Positions 16,732 to 25,110 of a DNA stretch of 41,810 nt are shown here, one piece after another. Position 1 is the first letter of the stretch. Each line of letters opens with the position of its first letter. The position numbers and the translations under genes were made by a program. The notes beneath the pieces are model-generated. The model made no database searches. It was not told the DNA's origin and worked only from the letters and a program-made list of their open reading frames with translations. This DNA comes from Leptospiraceae bacterium (GTDB taxonomy: Bacteria > Spirochaetota > Leptospiria > Leptospirales > Leptonemataceae), in the NCBI GenBank assembly GCA_002717505.1, contig PBEB01000013.1:41929-83738 (forward strand), in the 5' to 3' direction.

Positions 16732-17406
16732 GTGCCATTGAGCTTTTACAAACTTTCCGCACGTCTCATTCTTGGCTGTACTCTGGTCCTGGTTTGTTTG
16801 AACTGCCAGTCAACGGAGACCCGAGAGTCTGAGTTGGCAGGCTTCGAACTGGAGTTCTGCTTTGGCGAATTTCCGAACGCCTATTGGTACCAATATGGTC
16901 TTTTTGATTCGCGTCCCATTCCTGAGGTTAATGAGTACTGGCCTCCTTTTCTCAGTACAGGTATGGACTTTGGCGACGTACACTTTGGCCCCGGCCCAGT
17001 CTTTTCGGGGCTGGCAGCGGTGAGAAGCCAGGGTGGGTTTCAACTGCCGGGTCGGGAAGGACAGTATCTGTATATTGTGATTGGCAGAGAAACAAAGAAG
17101 CCATCCTGGAAGCATCCGGAAGCTGAACTGGCACTTCTTGTTCATTTTAGCCGCGATGTAAAAGGAACATCAGAGTCTGTACTGTATGCGAAGCAGAATC
17201 GCTTGATCTACGAAATGACCATGAATCCAGATTTCTATCAATCGCTGAGGATCGATCTTCGCCTGAGAACGGATAAGGAACATGCCATGCAAGCGGCGAA
17301 TAAAGGCCCGCTACCCTTCTGGAACTTTGAATTGCAGGGAGACACAGCTCTGGAATGGAAATCTGGATGCGGTGCGCAAGTCGAGCCCGAGGTTCAATAT
17401 GATTGA
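16732..17406 (+). CDS. Lipoprotein, hypothetical
   Basis: The 224-residue protein starts at GTG 16732. The N-terminus MPLSFYKLSARLILGCTLVL leads to a Cys at 25 (VCLNC), a loose spirochaete-type lipobox; Cys16 (ILGC) is an alternative. The mature part is rich in aromatic residues and beta strands, with two Cys that could pair (about 43 and 214). Its stop overlaps the start of the next lipoprotein gene by 8 bases, so they are translated together. Parts of the two proteins look alike: a G-x-YLYIVI-x-R...KPSW segment here against GALYVRLFQKI...PETWW there, and a later RIDLRL/RIRLDF strand. I infer an old tandem duplication. No known family. Confidence 0.6.
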   Translation: MPLSFYKLSARLILGCTLVLVCLNCQSTETRESELAGFELEFCFGEFPNAYWYQYGLFDSRPIPEVNEYWPPFLSTGMDFGDVHFGPGPVFSGLAAVRSQGGFQLPGREGQYLYIVIGRETKKPSWKHPEAELALLVHFSRDVKGTSESVLYAKQNRLIYEMTMNPDFYQSLRIDLRLRTDKEHAMQAANKGPLPFWNFELQGDTALEWKSGCGAQVEPEVQYD

Positions 17407-18091
17407 GAGAGCAAGACAGTCAGAGACTCGATTTTCCTTATGTTGCGCGAATGATGTCAGACTCGGGAACACTGTGGCTCTCATCGCCGTGGTCTGCGCT
17501 CTGAACCTGACCTTCCTGGGCTGTAGCACCCGTACTCCATCATTCTCTCCTGTGGGCCGTCATCCACAATTGATGAATGAGGAAAGCTCAGTCGTGGAGC
17601 TGAATATGGAAACCGGAACATCCACTCCGGAGAATTTCATTGAATGGCGGGCACGAGTGATCGGATACGATGGTTCCGACCTGGTGGCCGCTTCCATTCT
17701 CGGCCCAGACTTCGATGCCGAAAAGAACCCGGCAGGCTTGCGCCCACTTCATTTATCCGATGGCTATTTTCGCACCAGCGCCTTCCATAGAATTACAATG
17801 CCCGCTACGAAAGGAGCGCTGTATGTTCGGCTCTTTCAGAAGATACAGAGGCCAGAGACATGGTGGAGAGAGGCGGATGTAGTGGACGATGAGTTTCTGG
17901 CCCTGCATATTCAGCTGGGCCACGGCGCAGAGGGCCGTGCGAATTCTCCCTGCGAACCCTCGTTCTGGAAGATTCATAATCCAGTGCGAGAAATCATCCA
18001 TTGCTATACGAAGTCTCCGCAGCTCACTGAAAGGATTCGTATTCGGCTGGACTTCCGGGAGGGGCAGCCAGAGGCCCGGGTACTTCTTTGA
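17399..18091 (+). CDS. Lipoprotein, hypothetical (possible distant paralogue of the previous gene)
   Basis: I place the start at ATG 17399, inside the end of the previous gene; the frame is open further upstream to 17282 but that would bury the signal peptide. From there 230 residues are coded. A hydrophobic stretch (about 24-40) ends in FLGC with the acylated Cys at 42. The mature domain shows a beta-rich layout with a GALYVRLFQKIQRPETWW segment, an LALHIQLG strand and a final RIRIRLDF strand, matching in order segments of the preceding lipoprotein. Two later Cys (in SPCEP and IHCYT) may form a disulphide. Likely envelope-anchored; the function is unknown. Confidence 0.6.
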   Translation: MIERARQSETRFSLCCANDVRLGNTVALIAVVCALNLTFLGCSTRTPSFSPVGRHPQLMNEESSVVELNMETGTSTPENFIEWRARVIGYDGSDLVAASILGPDFDAEKNPAGLRPLHLSDGYFRTSAFHRITMPATKGALYVRLFQKIQRPETWWREADVVDDEFLALHIQLGHGAEGRANSPCEPSFWKIHNPVREIIHCYTKSPQLTERIRIRLDFREGQPEARVLL

Positions 18092-18427
18092 TGATCTTAA
18101 TCATCATAGATCACAATTAGTTTCACCGGAACAGGATCCCTCTTCGTTTAGATCTACTTTCCCGATCGATTGGGCGTCGAATATCGATTCCGTTCTGGTA
18201 TCTGGAATGCTTCGGCAGGCGAGTCAAATATAGGAGAAAGCGGAATGCCATTCAGAGATACTTGGCTGAACACCTGTGAGTTTGGTCTATGGCCCGATGC
18301 CGAAAATTGCTGGATATGTGCTGATATACGCGAAATTCAGATAAATGGTTTTCTCCAGGGAGGGCATTGTGCATCTCGGTACAGGATACCCCTTCGCTCC
18401 ACGTGATGCAAAGGGAGGAGGCAGCTT
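18092..18427. other. Gene-free stretch after the lipoprotein pair
   Basis: A perfect hairpin GATGAT-CTTA-ATCATC (18090-18105) begins within the preceding stop codon, but it has no T-run after it. Short open frames exist (one of 78 codons ending at 18406) but show no start signal or family likeness, so I do not call a gene. The ribosome site of the next gene lies at the end. Confidence 0.35.
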
Positions 18428-19039
18428 ATGGCAAATCAGTCTAAATCAATCTGGAGTCGTCTGGCTCTAATCTTGGTGGCCATTCTACTGGTTTTCCTCG
18501 GATTTTATGCTTACATGGGGGGCTTTTCCTCGGTTCAAGTAACGGAAGTAACCTATGGCCCCCGTACGATTATCTACGCCGCACACCGAGGACCTTACGA
18601 AGAGATTGGTTCCAGCTGGGAAAAGTTTCAGACTCGCTGGGAAGCGGCCGGCTTGAAGGAATGCAGAAGTCTGGCAATCTATCTGGACCCCCCGGACACA
18701 CCGCCAGAAAAACTCAGATCTATTCTGGGCTGCACAGTGGAACATCTGGATGCCGCCGAACAGGAGCGATTGGCTCAGGAATTCCCGGTTTTTCAAGTGC
18801 CTGCCATGGAGTCCATCCGAAGCGAATTTCCTTATCGTAACATGCTCTCCTTTATGCTGGGCCCGATCAAAGTGTATCCTGAGTTCCAGAGAGTGATGGA
18901 AGAGCAGAAGTTTCAGCCTGCCGTAGCTTTCGAGATTTATGGCAATCCGGAGAGTATTAAGTTCATTGAATTTATCATGCCTTCCCGTGAGCCGCGATCC
19001 ACCTTCGCTCCCCTTGAACAGGCGTTCGAGAATCTGTAA
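18428..19039 (+). CDS. Membrane-anchored GyrI-like (TEX264-type) protein
   Basis: A single N-terminal membrane helix (about 11-30) is followed by a soluble domain of about 165 residues with the GyrI/AraC effector-binding layout: YAAHRGPYEEIGSSWEKFQT, then LAIYLDPPDTPPEKLRS and IRSEFPYRNMLSFMLGPIKV with VYPEFQRVMEEQ. Single-helix plus GyrI-like domain is the arrangement seen in TEX264-like proteins; the fold binds small molecules or peptides. Total length is 203 residues. The ATG is well supported by GGAGGAGG-type sequence about ten bases upstream. A hairpin follows the gene (19083-19112). The ligand is unknown. Confidence 0.65.
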   Translation: MANQSKSIWSRLALILVAILLVFLGFYAYMGGFSSVQVTEVTYGPRTIIYAAHRGPYEEIGSSWEKFQTRWEAAGLKECRSLAIYLDPPDTPPEKLRSILGCTVEHLDAAEQERLAQEFPVFQVPAMESIRSEFPYRNMLSFMLGPIKVYPEFQRVMEEQKFQPAVAFEIYGNPESIKFIEFIMPSREPRSTFAPLEQAFENL

Positions 19040-19082
19040 CTATTCGAGTGACGCGGGCGAATCATGGTATTCGTCTCTAACA

Positions 19083-19112
19083 TGTCAGGGCCTTGCTTGA
19101 AAGGCCCCGACA
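19083..19112 (+). terminator. Terminator-like hairpin
   Basis: The arms TGTC-A-GGGCCTT (19083-19094) and AAGGCCC-C-GACA (19101-19112) pair over 11 of 12 positions (one A-C mismatch) around a 6-base loop, followed by ATCTTTGATG. It sits between the GyrI-like gene and the ABC operon. The T-run is weak. A TATAAT at 19125-19130 just after it may be the -10 of the ABC operon, with an almost leaderless transcript. Confidence 0.55.
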
Positions 19113-19148
19113 ATCTTTGATGTATATAATATTTCCTGGATCATTTAA

Positions 19149-20108
19149 ATGAAAGCGATTGAAACGGAAGGAATTAAGAAGCGGTACGGCTCTAATTGGG
19201 CATTGAGCGGCATCGATCTGAGTATTGAGGCTGGCACTGTTTATGGTCTGCTGGGACCGAATGGCGCTGGCAAGACTACGACGGTGGGCATTCTGACCAC
19301 CCTACTCAAGCCGGATGGAGGTAGGGCCCAGGTTATGGGTTTTGATGTGCTCAGTCAATCCGATGAGGTCAGGCGAAGGATCTCTCTTACCGGGCAGTAT
19401 GCTTCCGTGGATGAGGATCTCACCGGATTGGAGAACTTGATATTGATTGGTAGGCTCTTTGGATTTGGCTGGAAGGGAGCTCGTCTCCGGGCAGAGGAGC
19501 TTCTGGAGGCCTTTGATCTGGCTTCTTCAGGAAAGAACCTGGTGCGCACCTATTCTGGCGGTATGCGCCGAAGGCTGGACGTGGCGGCCGGCCTGGTCGT
19601 ACATTCCGATGTTGTTTTTCTGGATGAACCTACAACAGGCCTGGATCCCAGAAGCAGAAACCAGGTATGGGACATTGTGCGAGCTATCGCGAAGCAGGGC
19701 GCTACAGTGCTACTTACAACTCAGTATATGGAGGAAGCGGATCGTCTGGCTCAGCGTCTGGCTGTCATTGATCATGGTAAAGTCATTGCTGAAGGCACCG
19801 GTCGAGATCTGAAGAGCCAGGTTGGTGCGAATCTGCTTCATATTAGACTCTATAGCGCAGCGGATGCGAAACGCACAGGCACCGAGCTAAGAAAGATGAA
19901 ACTATCTGTGAATCCCGGTTCCGATGCGTTCAGTTTGACGGCATCCATCGAAAAAGATGACCAGATCTCTCGTGTTTTCCATTCGCTGACAAAAAAGGGG
20001 CTGAAAATGGCGGAGTTCTCGGTGGCTCAGCCAAGCATGGATGAAGTATTCTTTGCGCTCACCGGCCATGCTCCCGTGAGCGAAGAAAAGGAAGGAGCGG
20101 TGCAATGA
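19149..20108 (+). CDS. ABC exporter ATP-binding protein (DrrA type)
   Basis: The 319-residue ATPase has the full ABC set: Walker A GPNGAGKTTT (about 36-45), signature YSGGMRRRLDVA (about 134-145), Walker B VVFLDEPTTGLD (about 155-166) and the switch His region after TTQYMEEAD. The YSGGMRRRLD signature, the LTGLENL segment and the C-terminal extension of about 100 residues after the D-loop match the DrrA family, which drives export of drugs, lipids or polysaccharides with an ABC-2 permease. The stop codon overlaps the permease start (ATGA). There is no strong ribosome site; a TATAAT lies 18 bases before the ATG. The substrate is unknown. Confidence 0.94.
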   Translation: MKAIETEGIKKRYGSNWALSGIDLSIEAGTVYGLLGPNGAGKTTTVGILTTLLKPDGGRAQVMGFDVLSQSDEVRRRISLTGQYASVDEDLTGLENLILIGRLFGFGWKGARLRAEELLEAFDLASSGKNLVRTYSGGMRRRLDVAAGLVVHSDVVFLDEPTTGLDPRSRNQVWDIVRAIAKQGATVLLTTQYMEEADRLAQRLAVIDHGKVIAEGTGRDLKSQVGANLLHIRLYSAADAKRTGTELRKMKLSVNPGSDAFSLTASIEKDDQISRVFHSLTKKGLKMAEFSVAQPSMDEVFFALTGHAPVSEEKEGAVQ

Positions 20109-21136
20109 GCAAGGCAGTGGATAGAACAAGAGGAAAAAGCTCCTCCGCATCAAGAAATGGAGCCGGCAGGTCAAACTCGACGCGGAGCGCTCAATCGAAG
20201 ACGAGAGGTGCCTCGGCGCATGGGGGCAACGGGTCGGCGAAAGCTACGCGCAAAGAGGCAGGCCAGTTGGCGAGTTCGTCTCGGGCCAAGAAGACAGAAA
20301 AGCAGCAGAGTTCCGGATTATTGAGCCACCAGGCCACCGATCTGCGTGGGATTTTCAGTCAGGAACCCCGGCCTTCCGAAGTTTCCGCCGGTGGCGCTAC
20401 TTTGACTCTGGCATGGAGAGCCCTGCTCAAGATCAAACATGTTCCCTTTCAGATGTTTGATGTTACGATCATGCCGGTGATGTTTACATTGCTGTTTACT
20501 TTTATCTTTGGCGGAGCTCTAGCCGGTACACCTCAGGAATATATTCAATTTCTCATTCCAGGTATTCTTGTGCAGACTGTGGTATTTATTACAGTCTATA
20601 CAGGAGTAGGGTTAAATACAGACATTCAAAAGGGATTGTTCGATCGCTTTCGTTCGCTACCCATGTGGCAACCATCGCCGATTGTAGGAGCATTGGCCGG
20701 TGACCTGGTGCGATACACTGTGGCATCTCTGGTTATTCTGATCATTGGCTTGATTCTGGGATTTCGACCGGAAGGTGGCTTTCTGGGAGTATCTCTGGCT
20801 CTGTTGTTGGTCTTGCTTTTTGCATCCGCACTTTCCTGGATATGGATGATCTTTGGGATGAAGGTACAAACACCGGAGTCTGTAATGACCACCAGCTTCA
20901 TCTTCCTGATGCCTTTAACGTTTGCCAGCAACATCTTCGTAGAACTGGGAACCATGCCGGACTGGCTTCAGGCCATCGTGCGTCATAGCCCGGTAACCTA
21001 TCTGGCCACAGCATCCCGAAGCCTGATGCATGGCGAAGCCGCCGGGACAGCGATTGTTGGAGTGCTTGCCTACAGTGCCGGTCTTACCGCAATCTTTGCC
21101 CCTATTGCTCTACGAATGTATCACCGGGAACGGTAA
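20105..21136 (+). CDS. ABC-2 type permease (DrrB type) with long basic N-terminal tail
   Basis: The 343 residues are in two parts. Residues 1-95 are a hydrophilic, low-complexity tail rich in Ser, Lys, Arg, Gly and Ala (for example KSSSASRNGAGRSNSTRS), not part of the family domain. Residues about 98-343 form a standard ABC-2 permease with six membrane helices, the FDVTIMPVMFTLLFTFIFGG start, the coupling-type segment DIQKGLFDRFRSLP and the late LPLTFASN-like MPLTFASNIFVEL segment. It pairs with the upstream ATPase, with 4-base overlap and AAGGAG placed about seven bases before the ATG. The tail should be cytoplasmic and could bind nucleic acid, acidic lipid or a partner; it is intact and in frame, not a start error, because the ribosome site fits the first ATG. 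Confidence 0.9.
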   Translation: MSKAVDRTRGKSSSASRNGAGRSNSTRSAQSKTRGASAHGGNGSAKATRKEAGQLASSSRAKKTEKQQSSGLLSHQATDLRGIFSQEPRPSEVSAGGATLTLAWRALLKIKHVPFQMFDVTIMPVMFTLLFTFIFGGALAGTPQEYIQFLIPGILVQTVVFITVYTGVGLNTDIQKGLFDRFRSLPMWQPSPIVGALAGDLVRYTVASLVILIIGLILGFRPEGGFLGVSLALLLVLLFASALSWIWMIFGMKVQTPESVMTTSFIFLMPLTFASNIFVELGTMPDWLQAIVRHSPVTYLATASRSLMHGEAAGTAIVGVLAYSAGLTAIFAPIALRMYHRER

Positions 21137-21252
21137 ATCTGGACTCTTGCAATCGGGGATGGCCGGAGACAGCCAGCCGTTTTTAGGTGAAAGTAGCCAA
21201 TGAGTGCCTGAGCGAGGGGGCCCCGGGGAATGCGCAGGAATTCCAATAAAAA

Positions 21253-21268
21253 TTACATGGTTGTGTAA
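21253..21268. promoter_or_regulatory. Inverted repeat upstream of the DoxX gene
   Basis: TTACA-TGGTTG-TGTAA is a 16-bp imperfectly spaced dyad in an AT-rich patch about 60 bases before the DoxX start. Size and symmetry fit a dimeric repressor site. No -35/-10 pair is clear, and no regulator is adjacent. Confidence 0.3.
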
Positions 21269-21326
21269 AATTGAAGTCGTCGAGGCTGCGGGTAACTCCC
21301 TTAACTGTATGCATTCGAGTTAATAT

Positions 21327-21728
21327 ATGGATCAACTTAACAAACCTATAAAAATCACTGTCATTGTTTTGCGCACACTGATGGGGCTCATATTCATTGC
21401 TTCATCCGTTGTTGTGCTGGCAGAAATCGTGGAACCTCCGACGGATTTGCCGCCGAAGGTTCAGACCTTTCAGGATGGAATGGAAGCCACTGGCTATCTC
21501 CTCTATTTGATCAAGGTCACGGAACTTGTATGTGGATTGCTACTGGTCTCTGGTCGCTTTGTGCCTCTGGCCAGTGTAATGATCTTTCCCATTACTTTGA
21601 ACATTTTTCTATATCACATTTTTGTGTACACGGAAGGACTGCCGGTGGCCATCTTTCTGTTGGTGGTGAATCTGGTTCTGGCCTATGTTCATCGCAGCAG
21701 TTATAGTCCTCTCTTCAAGGCGAAATAG
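21327..21728 (+). CDS. DoxX-like membrane protein
   Basis: This is a 133-residue protein with four hydrophobic segments (about 10-30, 54-75, 79-97, 104-122), matching the length and layout of DoxX/DoxD-type proteins, including RTLMGLIFIASSVV near the start and TELVCGLLLVSGRFVPLA in the middle. DoxX family members are small inner-membrane proteins linked to redox or thiol homeostasis in some bacteria. The ATG has no ribosome site. A large palindrome lies just after the stop. Function in this organism is not predictable. Confidence 0.75.
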   Translation: MDQLNKPIKITVIVLRTLMGLIFIASSVVVLAEIVEPPTDLPPKVQTFQDGMEATGYLLYLIKVTELVCGLLLVSGRFVPLASVMIFPITLNIFLYHIFVYTEGLPVAIFLLVVNLVLAYVHRSSYSPLFKAK

Positions 21729-21738
21729 ATTACTGGGG

Positions 21739-21771
21739 CCTGACCCCTTTCACAATACGAAAGGGGTCAGG
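21739..21771. repeat. 13-bp-arm perfect palindrome (REP-like or convergent terminator)
   Basis: CCTGACCCCTTTC (21739-21751) and GAAAGGGGTCAGG (21759-21771) pair perfectly around ACAATAC. It lies between two convergent genes, so it could end both transcripts, yet neither side has a run of T. The core AAAGGGGTCAGG resembles palindromes spread by REP-associated tyrosine transposases in other bacteria. I see only one copy in this window. Confidence 0.6.
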
Positions 21772-21874
21772 AAAGAAAGGATCTGGATTCTTTCGAGCTC
21801 CGGACCTTCGGTGGCTATGAAGTAAGCAAAGGCAGATGGACTGCTTCGTGCAGACCATGAGTTCTAGAGTCCGT

Positions 21875-24271
21875 TCAATCCAGGAAATCCAGCGAAGAGT
21901 TGTCAATCAGGGTATAGGGAGGTTCTCCTCCGCGGTCCAGGAGCTCCAGATTGTGATGGAAACCACGGATGGAAACGTAGCCCACAACCTCGTAAATGGT
22001 GGAGCCTGCTTTCTTGAGCAGAATGCTTCGGTTAAAGAAGAGCAATAACGGACTGTCTTTGAGTTCTTCTGCAAGTTGTTGAAGTACGTCCTCCATTTCA
22101 TACCATTTCAGATAGATATCGATGGAGTTTGCCATACGGATGGCTACCGGTCGGCCTGATAGCTTTACGGGTCCCCGATTCGGAACCGGCCATCGATGGC
22201 TTTCCGAAAAGACTCTGGTTAAAGATTCTCTCCCATCGGCGCCCACGATTCTCAAATTCGCATGCGACAGAAGTTCCTTCTTTTTATATGCTGGGACCTG
22301 GTATTGAAATAGCTCCACCTGCTCTGGTAGATCCAGTGCTATCACATCCATCTTGCGAAAGTCCCGAGCGATGGATCGTGTGGTTACTGCCGGGTAAAGC
22401 ACATTGGCCAGTCCGGGTCCCACATCGATAAACAAAATGCCGGCGCCCTCCAGATCTGTGACTCCGCTTAACCAGTGCTCTCGCAGGTATTGCAGACCTG
22501 GGTCCCTTTTTCTCGGATAGACAATGTCTCTAAGCAGTATATTCGTATCGTCCTGTCTTCCTGGATATGTGCGAGATCGTACGCTCTGCCGATGGTAATG
22601 CATGTTAAAGGCGCCGGTATAGGAAGCAACCTGGTGCTCTTCGGAGGATGTGTTAAATAGGGCGGAGCCTTCCGGTATTTCGTGTATTGACAGAAAAGTT
22701 TCGTAAAGTGGACGACCCGGCCCATAACCGCTTTTGGTCAGGCGTCTTGCCTGAGCAGATTCCAGAGTCCGCCCTAACTTTTGCAGCGCGAAAGCAGAGT
22801 TATGCAATGCATATCTGTACGGAGGGTATTGAGTCTCTCCTATGGATCTGGCGCGAACCGCTATGGCATCCGAAATCTGAAGCGCATCATCGTATCTATG
22901 CTGATGCAGCAAAGATGCATTGATGTTCAAAAGTACAGCCAGGTGCAGCGGGCTATTGGCCATGTCGGCTGCGATTAAATGTCTACGAGCCTCCCTGGAG
23001 TGCTGAATCGCTTTCGGATAAATCCCTCTAATATAATACATCACCCCTTCGTTGTAACTCAGAACTGCTTCAATCGCCTCTCCTGGTTTTAGAGTTTCTG
23101 CCAGTCTGCGCGCGGCAGCAAGATGCTGTAATGCTCTGGGATGGTTGCCCTGCGCTGCATTGGCGCAGGCCAGATTCATGTGGCTTTCCAGGGCAGACAG
23201 GGAGTTTTCCATCCCCATCTCTCTCTGCAGCTGATAGGCGCTCTGGAAGCGAGTGTAGGCTTCGCCCACTTTTGTCTGATAGATGTAGACGCTACCAATT
23301 GTATTCTGGTTATCTGCATAGTAGGAAGACCTGTACCGGCCTTCCAGGTAAAGCCAGCGATTGGACTCTTCCAGCCACCGGCTTGCAAGGGCGCGACTAT
23401 GTGCCATGGATTTGCGACCAAAGTCCTGGTAGGTTAAGGCCACCACCATAGGGTCCAGTTGATTTCGTCGCATAAGGGCCAGGGCCTGACCGGTGGCGCT
23501 GCGAAATCCCACAGCCGATTGCGAATGCTTCAGGTTCTGCAGACGAAATATTTTATCTCTGGCCTCTTTAAAGTATGGCTCAATGGTTAATGCTCGATTG
23601 TAATAGTGGATGGCCTGGCTGGCGCTGAATTGTTCTCGGTAGGCTCCTTGAGAATAATCTCGAAAGGCATCGATGGAAGGCTTGAATCGCCGGTCCGCCA
23701 GATCCCGCTCCCTTCGCAAGATCCAGGGATTACTATCCCGACGAAGTTCCATTTCCAGAGCCAGCTCATCCATCCGCATCACTATATCATAGGGAAGCGT
23801 TCCCATCGCGCTGGCCGGCGCTATGATGTCTTCGGACTTTGCGCTTCGATTGCGAAGCAGGTCCCTGAGTTCAACTGTAATTTCAAAGCGTCCATCGTCC
23901 ACGCTCAATTCTCCGGTAAGCGCAAACTGGGCTCCCAGCTGTCTCACTCGTTCTATATCGGCTTTCTCATGCACCCTCAGATGGATTCCCAGGGGATCTA
24001 CTACCTGAATCCTGGAGAAGCCCAGCAGATAGGATCTGGTAAGGGAAGTGAGTCCCAGAGAGAATCGACGGAGTTCTCCGGAGCTGTCCCGGGTTTGAAA
24101 GGGCAATACTGCCACCAGAATCGGCCTTTCTTGCAGAGCCTCGGATGGCGCCTGGCTTACTCCATCCACCAGCGTCCTCTGACAGCCGACCAGGGCTAAA
24201 AACAGCGCCAGAGAAAACAGCAGAGCCAGAATGCCCCTGGGAAACCGGAAAATGATCAAGAACGGATGCAT
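21875..24271 (-). CDS. Large lipoprotein: TolB/CsgG-like domain, TPR region, methyltransferase-like C-terminus
   Basis: The 798 residues begin with a clear lipoprotein signal (LALFLALVGC, Cys30). Residues about 48-165 look like the CsgG/TolB N-terminal/FlgO-type fold: ILVAVLPFQTRDSSGELRRF, then RIQVVDP, then QLGAQFALTGELSVDDGRFE. Residues about 215-510 are helical and TPR-like (AIHYYNRALTIEPYFKEARD, AAQGNHPRALQHLAAARRLA). From about 605 the sequence reads GILFIDVGPGLANVLYPAVT, then KMDVIALDLPEQVELF and LRIVGADGRESL, the strand-loop order of a class I SAM-dependent methyltransferase (motif I plus acidic post-I). With the signal peptide this domain would be outside the cytoplasm, where SAM is not expected. 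It may therefore be a binding relic, or the fold call may be wrong. The gene is single and faces away from rpmE. Confidence 0.7.
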   Translation of the reverse strand: MHPFLIIFRFPRGILALLFSLALFLALVGCQRTLVDGVSQAPSEALQERPILVAVLPFQTRDSSGELRRFSLGLTSLTRSYLLGFSRIQVVDPLGIHLRVHEKADIERVRQLGAQFALTGELSVDDGRFEITVELRDLLRNRSAKSEDIIAPASAMGTLPYDIVMRMDELALEMELRRDSNPWILRRERDLADRRFKPSIDAFRDYSQGAYREQFSASQAIHYYNRALTIEPYFKEARDKIFRLQNLKHSQSAVGFRSATGQALALMRRNQLDPMVVALTYQDFGRKSMAHSRALASRWLEESNRWLYLEGRYRSSYYADNQNTIGSVYIYQTKVGEAYTRFQSAYQLQREMGMENSLSALESHMNLACANAAQGNHPRALQHLAAARRLAETLKPGEAIEAVLSYNEGVMYYIRGIYPKAIQHSREARRHLIAADMANSPLHLAVLLNINASLLHQHRYDDALQISDAIAVRARSIGETQYPPYRYALHNSAFALQKLGRTLESAQARRLTKSGYGPGRPLYETFLSIHEIPEGSALFNTSSEEHQVASYTGAFNMHYHRQSVRSRTYPGRQDDTNILLRDIVYPRKRDPGLQYLREHWLSGVTDLEGAGILFIDVGPGLANVLYPAVTTRSIARDFRKMDVIALDLPEQVELFQYQVPAYKKKELLSHANLRIVGADGRESLTRVFSESHRWPVPNRGPVKLSGRPVAIRMANSIDIYLKWYEMEDVLQQLAEELKDSPLLLFFNRSILLKKAGSTIYEVVGYVSIRGFHHNLELLDRGGEPPYTLIDNSSLDFLD

Positions 24272-24529
24272 GAATCGATTCGGGAAACCGGGGCCTCCCT
24301 TCCTGTATCTCTATTTCGACGTCCGAATTTATGGGAATCCTCGCCGGAAAACCCCCGACACGGGGCTTCCCGGGCTCGGACCAGTTAGGACGTTTGGTGC
24401 CCATCTGTACACACAGGATCCAGGTTTGTCATCATAATTGCCACAATTCCGCTGGCCGAGCCGGTCCAGGAATGCTTTACTTGACGCTTACAGTCCCCCT
24501 CCAGAATCTGGCGGGATCGGGAGGCAAGG

Positions 24530-24730
24530 ATGAAAACCGGAATCCATCCAGAATATAAAGAAGCAACCATCAAATGTGCCTGTGGCACAACATATAAGAC
24601 TCGTTCCACTCGGGGCGACATGTCTGTAGAGATCTGTTCCAACTGCCACCCGTTCTATACCGGGCAGCAAAGGGTAGTGGACTCTGCCGGCCGAGTAGAT
24701 CGATTCAAGAAAAAATACAAACTCAAGTAA
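24530..24730 (+). CDS. rpmE: 50S ribosomal protein L31 (zinc-binding form)
   Basis: A 66-residue L31 with all four zinc-type cysteines, C16-x-C18 and C36-xx-C39, the C+ form used when zinc is plentiful. The start MKTGIHPEY and the SNCHPFYTG segment are diagnostic. The ATG follows GGGAGG (24519-24524). A possible promoter -35 TTGACG lies at 24481-24486 but the -10 (GAATCT, 17 bases on) is poor. It heads a close group with the STAS and FliG-like genes (gaps of 23 and 3 bases). L31 joins the large ribosomal subunit in the cytoplasm and can act as a zinc reserve. Confidence 0.96.
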   Translation: MKTGIHPEYKEATIKCACGTTYKTRSTRGDMSVEICSNCHPFYTGQQRVVDSAGRVDRFKKKYKLK

Positions 24731-24753
24731 GCTCTATCAGCCCTCTAGATAAC

Positions 24754-25107
24754 ATGAGCCAGCTCCATTTGGAATCCTCCCGAAAGGAAGGGATTCCTGT
24801 ACTCAAAATCAAAGGTCGCTTTGCCCTGGAAGATGCAGTGCATTTTGGGGAAGAATTGGAGAGCCTGGTGGAGTCCCTGGAAGATCCGTATTTCATTATG
24901 GACTTCACCAAGCTGGAGCATATTTCCAGCGCGGCCATTGGCATACTGGTGAATTTAAAGCTCCGGCTGAATAGTTCCCGGGGCAGTTTCTGGATATTTG
25001 GTGCCAATCAGCGCATTCTGGAAGTTTTTGAGCTCACCGGGGTGGATCAGCTTCTGGAAATAGAATCTTCGCTCAAGGAATGCATAGAAGAAGCCAAAAA
25101 TCAATAA
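24754..25107 (+). CDS. STAS-domain protein (anti-sigma factor antagonist type)
   Basis: This 117-residue single-domain protein starts with the strand pattern LHLESSRKEGIPVLKIKGRF typical of STAS (SpoIIAA/RsbV) proteins. The phospho-acceptor loop reads DFTKLEHISSAAIGILVNL; one of the two Ser (about 58-59) stands where partner-switch antagonists carry the phosphorylated Ser. Such proteins bind an anti-sigma kinase or other partner when unphosphorylated. No kinase or phosphatase gene is beside it. It is three bases upstream of the FliG-like gene, which makes that protein its most likely partner or at least a cotranslated product. Confidence 0.88.
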   Translation: MSQLHLESSRKEGIPVLKIKGRFALEDAVHFGEELESLVESLEDPYFIMDFTKLEHISSAAIGILVNLKLRLNSSRGSFWIFGANQRILEVFELTGVDQLLEIESSLKECIEEAKNQ

Positions 25108-25110
25108 AGG

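Noticed and set aside
18170-18406. 78-codon open frame in a gene-free stretch
   Set aside because: No ribosome site and no recognisable domain; I could not link it to the two lipoproteins upstream.
19097-19130. TTGAAA and TATAAT as a standard promoter for the ABC operon
   Set aside because: The spacer is 22 bases, too long; only the TATAAT is retained as a possible -10.
21739-21771. Reading the palindrome as a simple intrinsic terminator
   Set aside because: Neither flank has a run of T in the direction of transcription, so it is kept as an unexplained palindrome.
23606-24199. 197-codon open frame on the plus strand
   Set aside because: Antisense to the large lipoprotein, which has a clear signal peptide and domains in its own frame.
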